A stretch of DNA of 64,000 nucleotides from Flavobacterium croceum DSM 17960 (GCF_002917885.1 NZ_PQNY01000011.1:62001-126000), one strand, 5' to 3'. Shown: positions 42,961 through 52,251, counted from the first letter of the stretch. Numbers and translations are program-made. Notes: generated by a model from the letters alone, not told the origin.

Positions 42961-44811
42961 ATGTCTAGCATTATACAATTACTTCCAGATCATGTAGCCA
43001 ATCAAATTGCGGCAGGCGAAGTGGTACAAAGACCTGCTTCTGTTGTAAAAGAGTTGCTTGAAAATGCTGTAGATGCCAAGGCTAGCGATATTAAACTTAT
43101 TATAAAAGATGCTGGTAAAACACTTATACAAGTAGTAGACAATGGTGTAGGAATGAGTGTTACAGATGCTAGGTTGTGTTTTGAACGCCACGCTACATCA
43201 AAAATTAGAAACGCTGAAGATTTGTTTTCGCTTCACACCAAAGGATTTCGAGGAGAGGCATTAGCTTCTATTGCCGCCGTAGCTCATGTGGAGCTCAAAA
43301 CCAAGCAAGAACAAGATGAATTGGGTACGCATATTATTATAGAAGGCAGTAAAGTTACGACACAAGATCCTGCTGTGTTGCCCAAAGGAACTTCATTTTT
43401 AGTAAAAAATTTATTTTTTAATATTCCTGCTCGAAGAAATTTTTTAAAATCGGAAACGGTAGAACTTCGTCATATTTTAGATGAATTTCATAGAGTGGTG
43501 CTAGCACATCCAAAAATTAATTTTTCGATGTACAACAACGGAAACGAAATTTTTAATTTGCCTTTTGGAAACTACCGCCAACGGATAGTGAATTTGTTTT
43601 CTTTTAAAACGAATGAAAAGTTAGTGCCTATTGAAGAAAGTACCGAAATAGTAAAGATTCATGGGTTTGTAGGAAAACCTGAATTTGCTAAAAAAACACG
43701 TGGAGAACAATTCTTTTTTGTAAACGATCGATTTATTAAGAGTGGTTATTTGCATCATGCGGTAATGAGCGCTTATGAAGGTTTATTGAAAGAAGGCGCA
43801 CAACCTTCGTATTTTATTTACTTAGATGTTCCTAGCCATACGATAGACATTAATATTCATCCTACAAAAACCGAAATAAAGTTTGATGACGAGCAGGCGC
43901 TTTATGCCATACTTAGAGCTTCTGTAAAACATAGTTTAGGTCAGTTTAATGTTGCTCCTGTTTTAGATTTTGATAGAGATCCAAATCTAGATACACCTTA
44001 TAGTTTTCAAAATAAAGAAGCTAGTTTTCCTACCATACAAGTAGATGCAACTTACAATCCTTTTAAAGAAGAAGAACCAAAAAAAGTAAAATCTGGGTTT
44101 TCGGGAACTTCTCATTATAAAAGAGAGCCTTCGGCAAACTGGGAATCACTTTATGTGGGGTTACAACAGTCTGCACAAGAAATTGTCTTTGAAAATGAAG
44201 TGGTTACATCTTCTTTGTTTCAAGAACAAGATGAACCTGAGAATAATTTTGGTATAAGTTATCAAATTCAAAAAAAATACATTGTAAGTCCTATAAAATC
44301 TGGATTAATTGTAATAGATCAACACCGAGCCCATCAAAGAATATTGTACGAACAATTTTTGACTCATTTAACTTTGTCTCAAGCTCCAAGCCAACAATTG
44401 TTGTTCCCTTTGGAGTTGTCGTACACAACTCTAGAATTACATTTACTAAAAGAATTGCAACAACCTCTAGAAGCGATAGGTTTTCAGTTTGAAACCATAC
44501 ACGACAACGGCTTGATTTTAAAAGGTGTGCCTGTATCTATTCAAGAAAGAGAGGTCGTCTCAGTGCTAGATACATTATTACACCAGTTGCACGAAGGAAT
44601 TCCCAATGCTGGATTTAGTCAGAATGATTCTGTAGCAAAATCTATGGCAAAGTCTATGGCTATAAAAAGCGGTGTTCAACTTTCTGTTGAAGAACAGCAA
44701 GCTATTGTAAATAAGCTTTTTGCTTGTAAAGAACCCGATGTATCACCCTTTAATAAACCCACTTTTATTACTATTGATGTAGAAGAATTGGATAAAAAAT
44801 TTTTTAGATAA
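42961..44811 (+). CDS. mutL: DNA mismatch repair protein MutL
   Basis: MutL links MutS mismatch recognition to strand excision. The 616-residue protein has the GHKL ATPase domain with LENAVDAKA, DNGVGMS, FERHATSKI and TKGFRGEALASI (first about 100 residues), a transducer domain to about residue 330, a linker and a dimerisation domain. The C-terminal endonuclease motifs are poor: DQHRAHQR where endonucleolytic MutLs have DQHA-x2-E, and SPFNKPT where CPHGRPT is expected. Endonuclease activity is therefore doubtful. Its stop overlaps the first rhomboid start by one base. Confidence 0.95.
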   Translation: MSSIIQLLPDHVANQIAAGEVVQRPASVVKELLENAVDAKASDIKLIIKDAGKTLIQVVDNGVGMSVTDARLCFERHATSKIRNAEDLFSLHTKGFRGEALASIAAVAHVELKTKQEQDELGTHIIIEGSKVTTQDPAVLPKGTSFLVKNLFFNIPARRNFLKSETVELRHILDEFHRVVLAHPKINFSMYNNGNEIFNLPFGNYRQRIVNLFSFKTNEKLVPIEESTEIVKIHGFVGKPEFAKKTRGEQFFFVNDRFIKSGYLHHAVMSAYEGLLKEGAQPSYFIYLDVPSHTIDINIHPTKTEIKFDDEQALYAILRASVKHSLGQFNVAPVLDFDRDPNLDTPYSFQNKEASFPTIQVDATYNPFKEEEPKKVKSGFSGTSHYKREPSANWESLYVGLQQSAQEIVFENEVVTSSLFQEQDEPENNFGISYQIQKKYIVSPIKSGLIVIDQHRAHQRILYEQFLTHLTLSQAPSQQLLFPLELSYTTLELHLLKELQQPLEAIGFQFETIHDNGLILKGVPVSIQEREVVSVLDTLLHQLHEGIPNAGFSQNDSVAKSMAKSMAIKSGVQLSVEEQQAIVNKLFACKEPDVSPFNKPTFITIDVEELDKKFFR

Positions 44812-45605
44812 TGAATAATATAACACCAGTAGTAAAACAGCTACTTATTATTAATATTGTTTTCTTTTTAGGAACCCAATTTATAGGAAATGTAGATTTT
44901 AATTACAAACTATTTTCGCTATACTATTTTGAAAATCCTAATTTTAGAATATGGCAGCCCATTACGAGTATGTTTATGCACGCTCAAATGCCCAATTTAA
45001 CTCATATTTTGTTCAATATGATAGCTCTTGTTTCTTTTGGTAATGTATTGGAGCATTTTTGGGGGAGCAAACGGTTTTTGTTTTTTTATATTTCTTGCGG
45101 ATTGGGAGCAGCATTAATACATACAGGAGTAAACTATTATGTTATTCATAATACGTTACACCAATTGTCTTCTATAAATTTTACGCCACAAGATATACAA
45201 ACACTTCTTAATTACAGCTATAACCCTGGTGCTGTAGATGGAGAAGCAAGTAATATACTAGCAAGACTGCATGTAAGCCAACAGCAGTTTAATTTACTGA
45301 GTGAAGCTATACAGTCTTATCAAACATCTGCAGTAGGTGCCTCTGGTGCAATTTATGGCTTGTTGGTAGCTTTTGCATTTATGTTTCCAAATGCAGAATT
45401 GGCGATGATGTTTATTCCGATTCCTATAAAAGCAAAATATTTTATTCCAATTTTAATTGGTTTGGATTTGTTTTCTGGAGTTACAGGGTTTTCTGTTTTT
45501 GGCGCAGGAATTGCACATTTTGCTCATATAGGAGGTGCTGTTTTTGGTTTTATAATCATGATGTATTGGCGCAACAATAAGTTTAATCACAACCGATGGA
45601 ATTAA
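44811..45605 (+). CDS. Rhomboid family intramembrane serine protease (copy 1)
   Basis: A 264-residue inner-membrane protease that cleaves transmembrane substrates. Six spans are suggested. The catalytic dyad is visible: Ser in VGASGAIYGLL and His in HFAHIGGAVFGF; the oxyanion region HILFNMIALVSFG with the GNVLE segment is also present. A loop of about 60 residues between the second and third predicted spans (INFTPQDIQTLLN and onward) is longer than usual. The start overlaps the mutL stop by one base, and the second rhomboid gene follows 7 bases later. Confidence 0.93.
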   Translation: MNNITPVVKQLLIINIVFFLGTQFIGNVDFNYKLFSLYYFENPNFRIWQPITSMFMHAQMPNLTHILFNMIALVSFGNVLEHFWGSKRFLFFYISCGLGAALIHTGVNYYVIHNTLHQLSSINFTPQDIQTLLNYSYNPGAVDGEASNILARLHVSQQQFNLLSEAIQSYQTSAVGASGAIYGLLVAFAFMFPNAELAMMFIPIPIKAKYFIPILIGLDLFSGVTGFSVFGAGIAHFAHIGGAVFGFIIMMYWRNNKFNHNRWN

Positions 45606-45612
45606 GTATACA

Positions 45613-46503
45613 ATGAGCATAGTAAAGGATTTAAAATACCAATACAAAACAGGCAATATTGCTCTAAAAATAATTTTTTGGAATGTATTTTTATATGTAA
45701 TTCCCGAAGTTGTTTTTGCAGTACTCAAGCTGTTTGCTATTAATATACCTTACTTAAGCTATATAAGTTTGTCGTCTTCATGGCAACATTTAGCGAGTAT
45801 GCCTTGGACTATAGTTACCTATGCGTTTTTCCACAATGGTGCTATGCACTTGCTGTTTAATATGCTAATGTTGCATTTTGTTTCTAATTGGTTTGTTTCT
45901 TTTTTTACACAAAAACAATTGTTTGCCGTTTATGTTTTGGGTTCTATTTTTTCGGGGTTTATTTATATATTAGGTTATCAATATTTGCCTGCGCTTTTGG
46001 GTGTTGGAACCACTTATTTGGTAGGTGCTTCGGCCGGAATTATGGCACTTTTGTTTGCTGTAACAACATACCAACCTTATCTTGAAATAAAATCAATTTT
46101 TGGAACTGTTCGACTTTGGCATATTGCTTTTGTTTTTATTTTTTTAGATTTAGTACAAGCAACAGTAAGTAATACAGGTGGACATTTATCGCATATAGGT
46201 GGTGCATTATTTGGATTTATTTTTGCAAAATCGTTAATAAATGGAACAGATATTACTAGTTTTTTTAATAAAGCTATCGATAAAATAGTTACTTTGTTTA
46301 AGAAAGATAATGCTGTACCCTTTAAAAAAGTTCATGTAAATTATCACAAAAAAGCAGCTCCAAAAAGTGCTCCTAAAACCAAAATAATTATTAAAAACAA
46401 AGAGCAACAACAAATAGATGAAATTCTAGAAAAGATTAGTAAATCAGGTTATGATAGTTTAACCAAAGAAGAAAAGGAATTTTTATTTAAAGCCGGAAAA
46501 TAG
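45613..46503 (+). CDS. Rhomboid family intramembrane serine protease with C-terminal helical tail (copy 2)
   Basis: A 296-residue inner-membrane protease. The dyad is Ser in VGASAGIMALL and His in HLSHIGGALFGF, and HNGAMHLLFNMLMLH is present. After the last span (about 205) a cytoplasmic tail rich in Lys ends with the DEILEKISKSGYDSLTKEEKEF helix pair (DUF6576-like). This tail is also seen in the 85-residue protein at 4.8 kb. It lies 7 bases after the first rhomboid gene. Confidence 0.93.
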   Translation: MSIVKDLKYQYKTGNIALKIIFWNVFLYVIPEVVFAVLKLFAINIPYLSYISLSSSWQHLASMPWTIVTYAFFHNGAMHLLFNMLMLHFVSNWFVSFFTQKQLFAVYVLGSIFSGFIYILGYQYLPALLGVGTTYLVGASAGIMALLFAVTTYQPYLEIKSIFGTVRLWHIAFVFIFLDLVQATVSNTGGHLSHIGGALFGFIFAKSLINGTDITSFFNKAIDKIVTLFKKDNAVPFKKVHVNYHKKAAPKSAPKTKIIIKNKEQQQIDEILEKISKSGYDSLTKEEKEFLFKAGK

Positions 46504-46506
46504 TAA

Positions 46507-47556
46507 ATGAAGAAATTATCTTGGTTTAATAAATTGGTGTATTTTATCAATATGGTAGTTGTAGTACTAACCATATTGGCTTATGTATTGCCTTTTTTAT
46601 CTCCAAATTTCTTTCCTTTTTTGTCTGTACTCACACTTATTTTACCCTTGTTTTTAATTGTAAATGGGTTGTTTTTTGTGTATTGGTTTTTTCAATTTAA
46701 AAAACAAATGCTTCTTTCAGGCATACTTTTGTTAATAGGAATTACCTTTATCAATAAATTTTATAAATTTTCGCATCGAGATTTACCTGTATCCGAAAAC
46801 GATTTTACGGTAATGAGTTATAATGTGCGTTTATTTAACCTATTTCAGTGGTTGCCCAAAGAAACAGTAGGGCAGGAGATACGCACTTTTATTAACGAAC
46901 AAAACCCAGATATTTTATGTATTCAAGAGTATTCTGAAAATGCACATATAGATTTACGAGTATACAAGCATAAATATATTTTTATGCAAGGAAAAAACAT
47001 AAAAACAGGGCAAGCCATATTATCTAAATACAAAATAATTAATCAAGGTAATATAGAGTTTCCCGAGTCGGATAATTTGGTGGTTTTTGCTGATATTAAA
47101 AAAGGTAAGGACACTTTGCGTATCTATAATATGCACTTACAATCTATTAAAATATCTCCCGATGTTACTGAAATGCAAGACAATGTAGATGCTATCAACA
47201 AAAGTAAATCGCAAATGGTGTTTAATAGAATAAGTGAAGCCTTTAAAAAGCAACAAGCTCAAGCCGAAATTTTGGTAAATCATAAAAAGAATTGCCATTA
47301 TCCGATGATTATTTGCGGTGATATGAACAATAGTGCTTTTTCTTATGTATACCGAAATATAAAAGGAGGACTTCAAGACTGTTTTGAAGAGGCAGGAAAA
47401 GGCTTTGGGGAAACCTACAATTTTAAGTATTATCCTGCTCGAATTGATTATATTTTTGCTGATAAATCATTAAAAGTAAAATCTTTTGAAAACTTCTCCA
47501 ACTTTAAAAATTCAGATCATTACCCTGTAATTACAAGATTGGAGAGTATTAACTAA
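46507..47556 (+). CDS. Membrane-anchored endonuclease/exonuclease/phosphatase family protein
   Basis: A 349-residue protein with three N-terminal membrane segments (about 12-28, 34-55 and 60-83) and an EEP (DNase I/sphingomyelinase-like) domain from about residue 97. The catalytic motifs are all visible: MSYNVRLFN, CIQEYS (metal-binding Glu), NMHLQS, CGDMNN (Asp/Asn pair), DYIFAD and SDHYPV (His base). It could be a nuclease or a phosphodiesterase/phosphatase on the periplasmic or cytoplasmic side; the substrate is not indicated. It is 3 bases after the second rhomboid gene. Confidence 0.9.
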   Translation: MKKLSWFNKLVYFINMVVVVLTILAYVLPFLSPNFFPFLSVLTLILPLFLIVNGLFFVYWFFQFKKQMLLSGILLLIGITFINKFYKFSHRDLPVSENDFTVMSYNVRLFNLFQWLPKETVGQEIRTFINEQNPDILCIQEYSENAHIDLRVYKHKYIFMQGKNIKTGQAILSKYKIINQGNIEFPESDNLVVFADIKKGKDTLRIYNMHLQSIKISPDVTEMQDNVDAINKSKSQMVFNRISEAFKKQQAQAEILVNHKKNCHYPMIICGDMNNSAFSYVYRNIKGGLQDCFEEAGKGFGETYNFKYYPARIDYIFADKSLKVKSFENFSNFKNSDHYPVITRLESIN

Positions 47557-47562
47557 AATTCT

Positions 47563-48174
47563 CTACAGCGTTTGATTTTTTAAGTATTCTAAGGCATATC
47601 TTCCTTCATTGCACAACAAATCCAAAATACTCAAGTTATTAAGAAAGCCATGTTTGTCATCAAAAACTTGTTTGTATGGCGTTATTACGGTGTAGTCTTT
47701 TTTCCCGTTTACTAAATTTCTATAATCTATTTTGTTTGGTACTTCGGTAAAGTATTCTTCGGTTTCGTTGTAATCAAAATCCAATTGCAAACATTTGGAA
47801 GCTATTTCCATAGTTTTGTAGTTTAAATCCAATAAAAACTCATGTTTTTTTTCAAATATTGGATAAAACTCATCTTCAAAATATTCAAAAAAAGGAGAAG
47901 TTCTATAGGCTGCTTCTAGCGATTTAAAATGTTGTTTTTGCCAATTGAAAGCGGTTTCAATACGAACATCTTTTGTTTTTTGGTGTGCCTCTTTGCTATG
48001 TTTTACAGGTATATTTAGTAATTGTATTCCGTTTGGGCTATAAATATACATTCTATTTCTATTGGTTTGCTTTTGGAAATTATCTTCTATTTCAAACGTA
48101 ACCAAATTTGATTTTGCTATAGCAATAAAGTGACTTATAGAAGGAAAATAGCTAGGGTAGAGTAGTATATTCAT
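47563..48174 (-). CDS. WbqC-family protein
   Basis: A 203-residue cytoplasmic protein of the WbqC-like family (MNILLYPSYFPSISHF, NRMYIYSPNGIQLLNIPV, FEYFEDEFYPIF, LSILDLLCNEG). WbqC genes occur in O-antigen loci elsewhere, where the reaction is unclear. Here it sits downstream of lepB, as in other flavobacteria. It ends 6 bases from the convergent EEP gene. Confidence 0.9.
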   Translation of the reverse strand: MNILLYPSYFPSISHFIAIAKSNLVTFEIEDNFQKQTNRNRMYIYSPNGIQLLNIPVKHSKEAHQKTKDVRIETAFNWQKQHFKSLEAAYRTSPFFEYFEDEFYPIFEKKHEFLLDLNYKTMEIASKCLQLDFDYNETEEYFTEVPNKIDYRNLVNGKKDYTVITPYKQVFDDKHGFLNNLSILDLLCNEGRYALEYLKNQTL

Positions 48175-48191
48175 TTGTATATGTAAAAGCG

Positions 48192-48222
48192 TAAGAGTTT
48201 AGAAACAATTCCTAAACTCTTA
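48192..48222 (-). terminator. Hairpin downstream of lepB
   Basis: An 11-bp perfect stem (TAAGAGTTTAG / CTAAACTCTTA) with a 9-base loop lies between lepB and the WbqC-family gene. The T tail on the minus strand is weak, so it may only reduce read-through. Confidence 0.55.
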
Positions 48223-48240
48223 GCTATAAAATATCTATAT

Positions 48241-50001
48241 TTATTCGGATTTATTTTTTTTATTCTTTTTCCAGAAATATTCTCCAACAAAATACAGTGC
48301 TAAAAATACTAAAAAGTATTTGAAATAAGATTTTGGTTGTCCTTCTCCAGAAACGGTAGTAAACAATCGTTCCCAACGAATTTTATTTAGAATACCTTTA
48401 CCATTACTATCCCAACTCATCCAAATAAAAACAGGTTTTCCAACAATATGATTTTCAGGAGTAAAACCAAAATAACGAGCATCTAGCGAGTTATGGCGGT
48501 TGTCTCCCATCATCCAATAATAATTTTGTTGAAAGGTGTACGATGTGGCTTTTTTACCGTTTATATAAATATCGTTTCCTTTTACCTCAAGTTTGTTGTG
48601 TTCATATTCTCTAATTAATATTTTATATAGCGGAAGATTATCTATAGTAAGAGAAACTGTTTTTCCAGCCTGCGGTATCGTAATTGGGCCATAATTATCG
48701 CCACTCCAAGCATATTTTGTTTCGTCTGCGCCATCATGTGATTGGTCTGGAAAAATACCATGTTCACGACCTTTTTTAATAACTCTTATAACAGAGTCTA
48801 CAGATTTATTTTGTTTTAACTTATCTACAGCATCAAAGGTTAGAGTTGCCATCATTTTATTTTCTATCACTTCTTCTACAGATAGATTATATTTTTTAAT
48901 AATTTCATCAGGAATACCATTAGACGTTGTGTATGCCAAATAAAATCCTTTTGTATTTGATTCTTGAAGATCTGCAACCAAAAATGGCCTTACAGCATTT
49001 ACTTCTGTTTCATTATAGAACTGAATTTTATAAGTTCTAAAAAACTCGGTTGAACCTACATCAGATAATAAGCTACCACTTATACCTTTTTTTGAGTAAA
49101 TAGTATAATTATATTGAGGTTTGGCTCTTTCGGGTAATTCTAATTTTTTATCATTTATATAAACAAAGCCATCAATAATTTGCATTTTATCGCCAGGTAT
49201 GGCTACACAACGTTTTACATAATTTGTTTTTTTGTCTATAGGTTTGTCGTAACGTCTATCGGCTTCTAAATACATATGATATAGTGTATCTCTTGGCCAA
49301 TTGAATACTACAATATCGTTGTTTTTTATTTTTTCAAAACCTGGAATGCGCATGTAAGGAAGTTGCAATTTATTTTTCCAAGAAGTTGTGTCGTTATCGC
49401 TGTATAAATACGATTTTGTTTTAATAAACGGAAGTGTATCGTGAACCATAGGTGCAGCTACGGTAGTCATAGGAACTCTTGGTCCATAGTTTACCTTACT
49501 TACAAACAAAAAATCGCCAATAAGTAATGACTTTTCAAGTGATGATGAAGGTATTGTAAAGGGCTGAATAAAATAGGTGTGTACAAAAGTGGCTACAACT
49601 ATAGCAAACAATATCGAGCTAAAGGCCGTTTCTTTGGTATTTTTTTTAGGCTCGGCAATATATTCTGTTTGAGGGTTAAAATTGAAAGTATATAAATAAA
49701 AACCTAGTGTAAAAATGGTTAATAACGTTTCTTTTGCTTCATCTTTCATGCCTGGTTTTTTAAATGCTGCCAAAGAAGAAACCCATGTAGCAGGAAACAT
49801 AATTAAGTTTATGACAGGTAAAAATAATAAAAATGTCCACCAAGTTGGTTTGTGAATTATTTTCATCCAAATGATAGCATTATATATCGGGATAAAAGCT
49901 TCCCATGATTTTCTACCTGCTTTTTCGTAGAGTTTAAAAGTTCCTAGACCGTGTATGAACTGAATTAGTAGTATCAGTATTATCCATTCTGTAGTGTTCA
50001 T
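48241..50001 (-). CDS. lepB: Signal peptidase I with N-terminal DUF5684-like membrane domain
   Basis: Signal peptidase I cleaves signal peptides of exported proteins at the outer face of the inner membrane. The 586-residue protein is far longer than E. coli LepB. Residues about 1-115 form a multi-span DUF5684-like module (GLGTFKLYEKAGRKSWEAFIPIYNAI). The S26 domain follows with the catalytic Ser at about 154 (IPSSSLEKSL) and Lys at about 263 (YVKRCVAIPGD), a large insertion (about 290-470) and the MGDNRHNSLDARYFG box. A last span (about 560-580) ends in a lysine-rich tail. It is 10 bases downstream of dapB. Confidence 0.94.
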   Translation of the reverse strand: MNTTEWIILILLIQFIHGLGTFKLYEKAGRKSWEAFIPIYNAIIWMKIIHKPTWWTFLLFLPVINLIMFPATWVSSLAAFKKPGMKDEAKETLLTIFTLGFYLYTFNFNPQTEYIAEPKKNTKETAFSSILFAIVVATFVHTYFIQPFTIPSSSLEKSLLIGDFLFVSKVNYGPRVPMTTVAAPMVHDTLPFIKTKSYLYSDNDTTSWKNKLQLPYMRIPGFEKIKNNDIVVFNWPRDTLYHMYLEADRRYDKPIDKKTNYVKRCVAIPGDKMQIIDGFVYINDKKLELPERAKPQYNYTIYSKKGISGSLLSDVGSTEFFRTYKIQFYNETEVNAVRPFLVADLQESNTKGFYLAYTTSNGIPDEIIKKYNLSVEEVIENKMMATLTFDAVDKLKQNKSVDSVIRVIKKGREHGIFPDQSHDGADETKYAWSGDNYGPITIPQAGKTVSLTIDNLPLYKILIREYEHNKLEVKGNDIYINGKKATSYTFQQNYYWMMGDNRHNSLDARYFGFTPENHIVGKPVFIWMSWDSNGKGILNKIRWERLFTTVSGEGQPKSYFKYFLVFLALYFVGEYFWKKNKKNKSE

Positions 50002-50011
50002 ATAGTGTTTT

Positions 50012-50713
50012 TTATTCTAAATTAAGTACATCGCGCATTGTGAATACGCCTTTTTTTCCAAATAACCATTCTGCAGCTAGTACAGCTCCTAGTGCAAATC
50101 CGTTTCTGTTGTGAGCTGTGTGTGTAATTTCTATACTATCTACCTCAGATTGATATAGTATACTGTGCGTACCAGGCACATTTTCTAAGCGTTTTACATC
50201 TATATAAATGTTGGTTTCATTGTTGTTTTCAATACTCCAATCTGTTTTTGTAGAATTGGCAATGATATCTTTTGCTAATGAAATAGCGGTGCCGCTTGGT
50301 TTATCTAACTTTTGAGTATGATGTATTTCTTCCATACTTACATGATAGTCTTTAAATTTTGACATCATTTTAGCCAAATACGCATTGAGTTCGAAGAATA
50401 AATTTACACCCAAACTAAAATTGGAACCATATATAAAAGCTCCGTTTTTTGTTTTACATAAATCGACCATAGTATCATAATGGTCGACCCAACCCGTAGT
50501 TCCAGATACCACAGGAATATTGTTTTGCAAACAATATGTTATGTTTTCTACAGCAGATTGCGGCACACTAAAATCAATAGCAACATCGGCAGTTTCAATT
50601 CCAAGAAATGTATCAGTACTAGATTTTTTTAAAACAATGCTATGACCACGTTGTAGCGCTATTTGCTCTATTACTTTTCCCATTTTGCCATAACCTAATA
50701 ATGCTATCTTCAT
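50012..50713 (-). CDS. dapB: 4-hydroxy-tetrahydrodipicolinate reductase
   Basis: DapB reduces the dihydrodipicolinate precursor with NAD(P)H in the lysine and diaminopimelate pathway needed for peptidoglycan. The 233-residue protein has the dinucleotide motif GYGKMG (7-12), SGTTGW, and the active-site EIHHTQKLDKPSGTA with the catalytic His and Lys. It is slightly shorter than E. coli DapB. It lies between a DUF5683 gene and lepB, on one minus-strand run. Confidence 0.95.
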   Translation of the reverse strand: MKIALLGYGKMGKVIEQIALQRGHSIVLKKSSTDTFLGIETADVAIDFSVPQSAVENITYCLQNNIPVVSGTTGWVDHYDTMVDLCKTKNGAFIYGSNFSLGVNLFFELNAYLAKMMSKFKDYHVSMEEIHHTQKLDKPSGTAISLAKDIIANSTKTDWSIENNNETNIYIDVKRLENVPGTHSILYQSEVDSIEITHTAHNRNGFALGAVLAAEWLFGKKGVFTMRDVLNLE

Positions 50714-50785
50714 TCTAAAATGTATTATGAGCTAATAAGTAGCCTATTTTTAAGTATTGTTACTTTGAAAATTGTTAATCTAAAG

Positions 50786-51349
50786 CTAAAATTTGTAAGA
50801 CAATGTAAGCCCTAAGTTTTGCTTTGCTGTATAATCATTTTTATATAAATCGGGTTTAAGAGATAGATTATCATTTACATTGTATTGCATAAGGTGTGCA
50901 TCTACATTGGCATCTACAATATTTAATATGTAAAAAGCAGCCATTAAAAGTGCTGATAAATCTCTGTTTTTTTGATAAAATTTTTGAGCTTGTATTAATC
51001 TGGTATTATCCAAATAACTGTAATTGTCTGATATACCTGCCAATCTATTTTTGTAGGCATCTCTATACAAATGATACTTTTTATTATTATTGATATAAAA
51101 ATACAAACTGGTTCCAATAGCGCCATATACCAAAGGTAGTTTCCAATATTTTTTATTGTAAACTTGTCCCATTCCTGGAAAAACAGCAGAGTAAAAAGCT
51201 GCTTTTGAAGGTGCTAGCGGATTTATTTTTGGTGTTAAAGTAACAGAGTCTTTTACAATTAAGTTTGTTTCCTGCTTGTTTGGTATATTTTGACTCCAAA
51301 CAATAGGTAGACTTAACAAGAAAAATAATATCAAAAAAATGAATCTCAC
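50786..51349 (-). CDS. DUF5683 membrane-associated protein
   Basis: A 187-residue exported protein with a signal peptide (about 1-19) and the DUF5683 core KAAFYSAVFPGMGQVYNKKYWKLPLVYGAIGTSLYFY, followed by a membrane-like segment and a barrel-like C-terminus (LGLTLSYKF). It probably sits in the outer membrane or periplasm. Its role is unknown, but its place after parB and before dapB is common in Flavobacteriia. Its ATG shares one base with the end of parB. Confidence 0.87.
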   Translation of the reverse strand: MRFIFLILFFLLSLPIVWSQNIPNKQETNLIVKDSVTLTPKINPLAPSKAAFYSAVFPGMGQVYNKKYWKLPLVYGAIGTSLYFYINNNKKYHLYRDAYKNRLAGISDNYSYLDNTRLIQAQKFYQKNRDLSALLMAAFYILNIVDANVDAHLMQYNVNDNLSLKPDLYKNDYTAKQNLGLTLSYKF

Positions 51350-52248
51350 TAGCCGTTAATCTTTTTTAATATTCTATAAAAATCTTCTTCAGAGTGAAAT
51401 GGTATAGCTATTTTTCCTTTTCCTGTACCCGAAATTTTTACTTCTACTTTTGTTCCAAAAAAATCGTTGAAACTTTTTTGTTGCTCTTCTACAATTTCAA
51501 AAGATTGTTTGTTTGTGTTTCTAGAAGCTTTTGGTCTTAAGCTATCTTGGTATTTTTTTACTAAAGCTTCGGTATCGCGTACCGAAAGGTTTTGACTTAC
51601 AATTTTTTGGTAAATATCTGTTTGAACGTCTTGGTCTTCTATGTTAATAATAGCTCTACCGTGTCCCATAGATATAAAACCGTCCCGAATACCTGTTTGA
51701 ATTATGGGATCTAATTTTAATAATCGTAAATAATTGGCAATGGTAGAGCGTTTTTTACCCACACGGTCACTCATTTGTTCTTGTGTAAGTTGAACTTCTT
51801 CCATTAATCGTTGGTACGAAAGAGCAATCTCGATAGGGTCTAAATCATGACGTTGTATGTTTTCTACCAATGCCATAACCAACGATTCATTGTCGTTGGC
51901 AATACGTATAAATGCAGGAATGGTTTCTAAACCAACAAGTTTTGAAGCTCTTAAACGTCGCTCTCCAGAAATTAATTGGTATTTGTCGAAATCTAATTTA
52001 CGAACAGTAATAGGTTGAATAACACCAAGTTCTTTTATAGAAGTGGCAAGTTCGTGTAAGGCGTCTTCATTAAAATTGGTTCTTGGTTGAAACGGGTTAA
52101 TTTCAATAGAATCAATATCAAGTTCAATAATATTCCCTACAACTTTATCGGCATTTTTATCGTCTATCGATTTAATATCGTTTTCAGGATCTTTTAATAA
52201 TGCAGATAGTCCTCTACCCAAAGCTTGTTTCTTAACTGCTTTTGCCAT
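51349..52248 (-). CDS. parB: Chromosome-partitioning protein ParB
   Basis: ParB binds parS and spreads as a CTP-dependent clamp to organise the origin region. The 299-residue protein has the N-terminal ParA-interaction peptide (ALGRGLSALL), the CTP-binding GERRLRASKL motif, and the helix-turn-helix segment LTQEQMSDRVGKKRSTIANYLRLLKL. It is 3 bases downstream of parA. I could not find a parS palindrome in this window. Confidence 0.96.
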   Translation of the reverse strand: MAKAVKKQALGRGLSALLKDPENDIKSIDDKNADKVVGNIIELDIDSIEINPFQPRTNFNEDALHELATSIKELGVIQPITVRKLDFDKYQLISGERRLRASKLVGLETIPAFIRIANDNESLVMALVENIQRHDLDPIEIALSYQRLMEEVQLTQEQMSDRVGKKRSTIANYLRLLKLDPIIQTGIRDGFISMGHGRAIINIEDQDVQTDIYQKIVSQNLSVRDTEALVKKYQDSLRPKASRNTNKQSFEIVEEQQKSFNDFFGTKVEVKISGTGKGKIAIPFHSEEDFYRILKKING

Positions 52249-52251
52249 ATT

